A stretch of DNA of 33,502 bases, taken from assembly GCA_009885525.1 (NCBI GenBank), contig VFKN01000086.1, forward strand, positions 1 to 33,502. The letters run 5' to 3'. A model generated the notes under the pieces. It saw only the letters and a program-made list of their open reading frames with translations, searched no databases and had not been told where the DNA came from. Positions 31,407-33,502 of this stretch are shown here, in pieces; the stretch's first letter is position 1; each line of letters opens with the position of its first letter. The DNA comes from Anaerolineaceae bacterium. GTDB taxonomy: Bacteria > Chloroflexota > Anaerolineae > Anaerolineales > Villigracilaceae. Position numbers and translations under genes: made by a program.

Positions 31407-32234
31407 TTACCATGCCGTCCAGCCTCCATCTACAATGACATTGTTGCCCGTCATGTACGATGAAGCATCAGACGCGAGGAAAAGCAGCGCGCCGTTCATT
31501 TCATCTTTCTTTGCCATGCGCCCTAAAATTGTTTTGGCGGAATAATTCTTGACGAAATAATCTTCGTGGTTGTTGAATACGCCGCCGGGAGTTAATGCAT
31601 TCACGCGGATCTCGGTCTCGGCATAATACGCGGCGAGATATTTGGTGAAGCCCATCACGCCCGCTTTGGTGGTGGTGTAATAGACCGGCTTGAAGGCAAC
31701 GCGTTTTCCGTCTTTGATGTAAAGTCTTTGATCGGGACCATTCAACCCGTACGTTGAACAAATATTAATGATGCTGCCTTTTTTTCCTTGCGCGTTCATT
31801 TGCTTGACACACGCCTGCGTGACTAAAAACATTCCAGTCAAATTAACATTCAACGCCGCGTTCCACTGCTCAAGCGGATAATCTTCAAATGCGCCGGGCG
31901 CAATTCCCTTCGCTGCCGCATCCGGATCAAACTTCGGGTCGAGCGCAGCGGAGTTGACGAGAATATCCAGCCGCCCAAAATTTTCGATAACCGCGTTTAC
32001 CATCGCGTTGACCGAATCGGGTTTGGTGATATCCACTGTGAAGCCCATCGCCTTGTATCCGTCTTTGACGAGTACGTTCGCCACTTTGTCCGCTGCTTCA
32101 CCGTTGAGGTCAACGACCGCGACGGCTGCGCCTGCTTCGGCGAGCGTTTTGCAAAACTCCGCGCCAAGCAAGCCAACTCCGCCCGTGACGATGGCAACGC
32201 GGTCTTTCAAATTGAATTTATCGAGAATGGTCAT
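31407..32234 (-). CDS. Short-chain dehydrogenase/reductase of the nonulosonic acid operon
   Basis: The 275-residue classical SDR has the nucleotide-binding loop 'TGGVGLLG', 'DLNG' after beta2 (NAD-favouring Asp), 'NSAALDP' and the catalytic Ser in 'NICSTYG'. The Tyr-x-x-x-Lys is in 'VYYTTTKAGVMGF', and the C-terminus is 'NNVIVDGGWTAW'. A similar SDR (PtmA) occurs in legionaminic-acid-type loci, so it could oxidise or reduce a precursor sugar. Exact substrate unknown. The SDR comes second in the operon, after the glycosyltransferase-like gene. Confidence 0.92.
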   Translation of the reverse strand: MTILDKFNLKDRVAIVTGGVGLLGAEFCKTLAEAGAAVAVVDLNGEAADKVANVLVKDGYKAMGFTVDITKPDSVNAMVNAVIENFGRLDILVNSAALDPKFDPDAAAKGIAPGAFEDYPLEQWNAALNVNLTGMFLVTQACVKQMNAQGKKGSIINICSTYGLNGPDQRLYIKDGKRVAFKPVYYTTTKAGVMGFTKYLAAYYAETEIRVNALTPGGVFNNHEDYFVKNYSAKTILGRMAKKDEMNGALLFLASDASSYMTGNNVIVDGGWTAW

Positions 32235-32247
32235 GTGAGTTTCCTTT

Positions 32248-32273
32248 GTAGCGCGACATGAATGTCGCGCTAC
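32248..32273. repeat. Perfect 12-bp palindrome between the SDR and glycosyltransferase-like genes
   Basis: GTAGCGCGACAT (32248-32259) and ATGTCGCGCTAC (32262-32273) are exact inverted repeats with a 2-nt loop. The stop codon of the upstream gene (32270-32272) lies inside the right arm. Confidence 0.9.
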
Positions 32274-33502
32274 CGAGCCGTATAAATTTTATCGCCGTGT
32301 GATTCGTGTGCGAGATATAAACCTTCGGAGAGTTGCGTATAAACGGTTTGCACATCTTCTTCCTGCGCGCCGAATTTGAACAGCGCCAGCGCTGCGTTCC
32401 CGGATAATACATCTTCGTGGAGTTTGCTTACGCCCAGTTCATAATTTCCGCGCGGCAAACCTGTGACGGGGTCAACGAGGTCGGGAAGCACATAACATGG
32501 GCGGTTGGTGTACAGATAAACTGCGCCGGGTTGGTTGGTGTAAATTCTTGTGCCTTCAGGGAGTTTACTCAGAAAATCCATCGCCTGCGAATCATACCAT
32601 TGGAAGGACGCATAGCCTTGTCCGCTTTTGTGGAGTTGAATAATAACGCCGTAAGTTTCATAAACTGAAAGGGTGAAAATGAAAATTGCGATTACGGTTA
32701 CTGTTCCGCGAAGAATGATCGCGCGTTTTTGCCATAACCAGAATCCAAAATAAATTAGCAGAATTAACAGTGAGACGTAAATTGGCGAGTTGATGCGCAA
32801 TTTGAATTTCGTGCTGGCATCGAACAGCATCATGGATGAAATAATCGAGGCGAGATAAGCGAAGATGTAAAGTCCGCTGGTGAAGGATAGAATTTCGGGA
32901 GATTCACTTTGCGGCTGGAGAAATTTCTTCAACCCGTTATAGGCGACCCAAACCAAAATAATGGCGCCAAGAATTCCTAAAGAAATAAAAAATAAATTCG
33001 GATTTTTCACTAGTATCTTGCGCCATGTTTCCAGCGGTACAAGATACTCGGAAAAGTTGTAAATCCCCGTTTTGATATTCTCCGCGCTGAGTGGATGATA
33101 GACCAGTGTGCGGTTTGTGGCGTTATCCGCGACGAGTTTGTTGCGGATGCTCCACGCGAGCGCGAGCGGCAGAAAACCGGCGAGGTAAATTACGGCGCTG
33201 GTGAATCGGTTTTTCCAGTTGTCTTGTAAAAGAATAAGTGCAAATAAAAATGTCACAAGCAGTGCAAGACCTGCGTAGCGGGTGAGGTATGTGAGGGCTG
33301 TGAGAATACCTGTGGCGATGAGCCAGCCCTCACCCCTAGCCCCTCTCCCGGAGGGAGAGGGGAACAAACCCTCGCCCTCCGGGATCAGGGCACACTGAAA
33401 GCGGAGCAGAGGGTGGCGCGCAGCGCCGGGTGAGGGAAGCTTTTGACTTTTCATAGAGGCTGAATAGAGACGATAGTGATTGTCGGATGGTGCCGCGTGC
33501 TC
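32270..33502 (-). CDS. Polytopic membrane glycosyltransferase-like protein, 5' end beyond window
   Basis: The frame is open to the window edge, with residues such as 'HYRLYSASMKSQK' before the internal ATG at 33454. The gene therefore continues outside and that ATG is not the true start. About eight hydrophobic helices follow ('GILTALTYLTRYAGLALLV', 'PLALAWSIRNK'), then a soluble C-terminal domain ('DFLSKLPEGTRIYTNQPGAV'). 'TYLTRYAG' and 'LAWSIRNK' resemble GT39/ArnT-type lipid-linked glycosyltransferases, which use polyprenyl-phosphate sugars. The catalytic N-terminal loops lie off the edge. About 37 residues near the left part are encoded by a palindromic repeat. It is the upstream member of the nonulosonic acid operon as seen here. 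Confidence 0.8.
   Translation of the reverse strand, partial: EHAAPSDNHYRLYSASMKSQKLPSPGAARHPLLRFQCALIPEGEGLFPSPSGRGARGEGWLIATGILTALTYLTRYAGLALLVTFLFALILLQDNWKNRFTSAVIYLAGFLPLALAWSIRNKLVADNATNRTLVYHPLSAENIKTGIYNFSEYLVPLETWRKILVKNPNLFFISLGILGAIILVWVAYNGLKKFLQPQSESPEILSFTSGLYIFAYLASIISSMMLFDASTKFKLRINSPIYVSLLILLIYFGFWLWQKRAIILRGTVTVIAIFIFTLSVYETYGVIIQLHKSGQGYASFQWYDSQAMDFLSKLPEGTRIYTNQPGAVYLYTNRPCYVLPDLVDPVTGLPRGNYELGVSKLHEDVLSGNAALALFKFGAQEEDVQTVYTQLSEGLYLAHESHGDKIYTAR
33327..33436. repeat. 110-nt palindromic repeat translated in frame
   Basis: Ends CCCTCACCC (33327-33335) and GGGTGAGGG (33428-33436) are inverted. An inner perfect hairpin CCCCTCTCCC/GGGAGAGGGG lies near the left end. No stop occurs in the gene's frame; it encodes Pro/Gly/Arg-rich sequence ('PSPGAARHPLL' to 'SPSGRGARGEG'). 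Confidence 0.85.

Overview
The window looks like chromosomal DNA of an Anaerolineae-type member of the Chloroflexota. The signs are lipoproteins and secreted proteins with long Pro/Thr linkers, a GAF/PAS/HD-GYP sensor, a cell-surface repeat-domain remnant, YcaQ-type glycosylase and DinB-like genes, mid-GC codon use, and many dispersed palindromic repeats between genes. This placement is inference from gene content; no search was run.

The most important reading is that this genome decodes UGA as selenocysteine. The left edge carries a tRNA-Sec with a UCA anticodon (selC, minus strand, 1-92). Two plus-strand genes have in-frame TGA codons with bacterial SECIS-like hairpins 19-20 nt downstream. 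The first is a DsbA/FrnE-type thioredoxin-fold oxidoreductase (14231-14830), where TGA replaces the first cysteine of the active site (Sec-Pro-Trp-Cys). The second is a small three-helix membrane protein (8301-8747), where TGA sits in mid-protein. Ordinary gene calling would truncate both.

Layout. At 1-4108 (minus) lie tRNA-Sec, a DUF4190-like membrane protein, tRNA-Pro, and an envelope operon of a small protein, a TolB/PD40 propeller lipoprotein and an M23 peptidase lipoprotein. At 4327-8747 (plus) are an S10 carboxypeptidase, a SIS-domain sugar isomerase relative, a glyoxalase-fold protein and the membrane selenoprotein. The segment 8748-9597 is a scar: a 65-nt duplicate of the glgP start, a 99-nt inverted repeat and a surface-protein remnant. 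At 9598-14830 are glgP, a rhodanese, a minus-strand 16-codon ORF with an excellent Shine-Dalgarno, a DUF4173-like membrane protein and the DsbA-like selenoprotein. At 14900-16090 there is a visibly A+T-richer islet with two hypotheticals beside a tRNA-like palindrome. At 16102-21836 (minus) are an exonuclease-WYL fusion, dnaK, a secreted phosphodiesterase, a secreted protein and an IscR-like Rrf2 regulator. At 22148-28087 (plus) are two small membrane proteins, the HD-GYP sensor, a YcaQ-type glycosylase, a DinB-like protein and a YhcH-type protein.

At 33502-28213 (minus) runs a putative nonulosonic (sialic-like) acid operon: a glycosyltransferase-like membrane protein (cut by the window edge), an SDR oxidoreductase, a CMP-sugar transferase fused to a KdsC-like phosphatase, a NeuB-like synthase and a sulfotransferase. 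Together these could make, activate, transfer and sulfate a surface sugar. Each of its four internal spacers is occupied by a different palindrome. Another palindromic repeat is translated in frame inside the glycosyltransferase-like gene.
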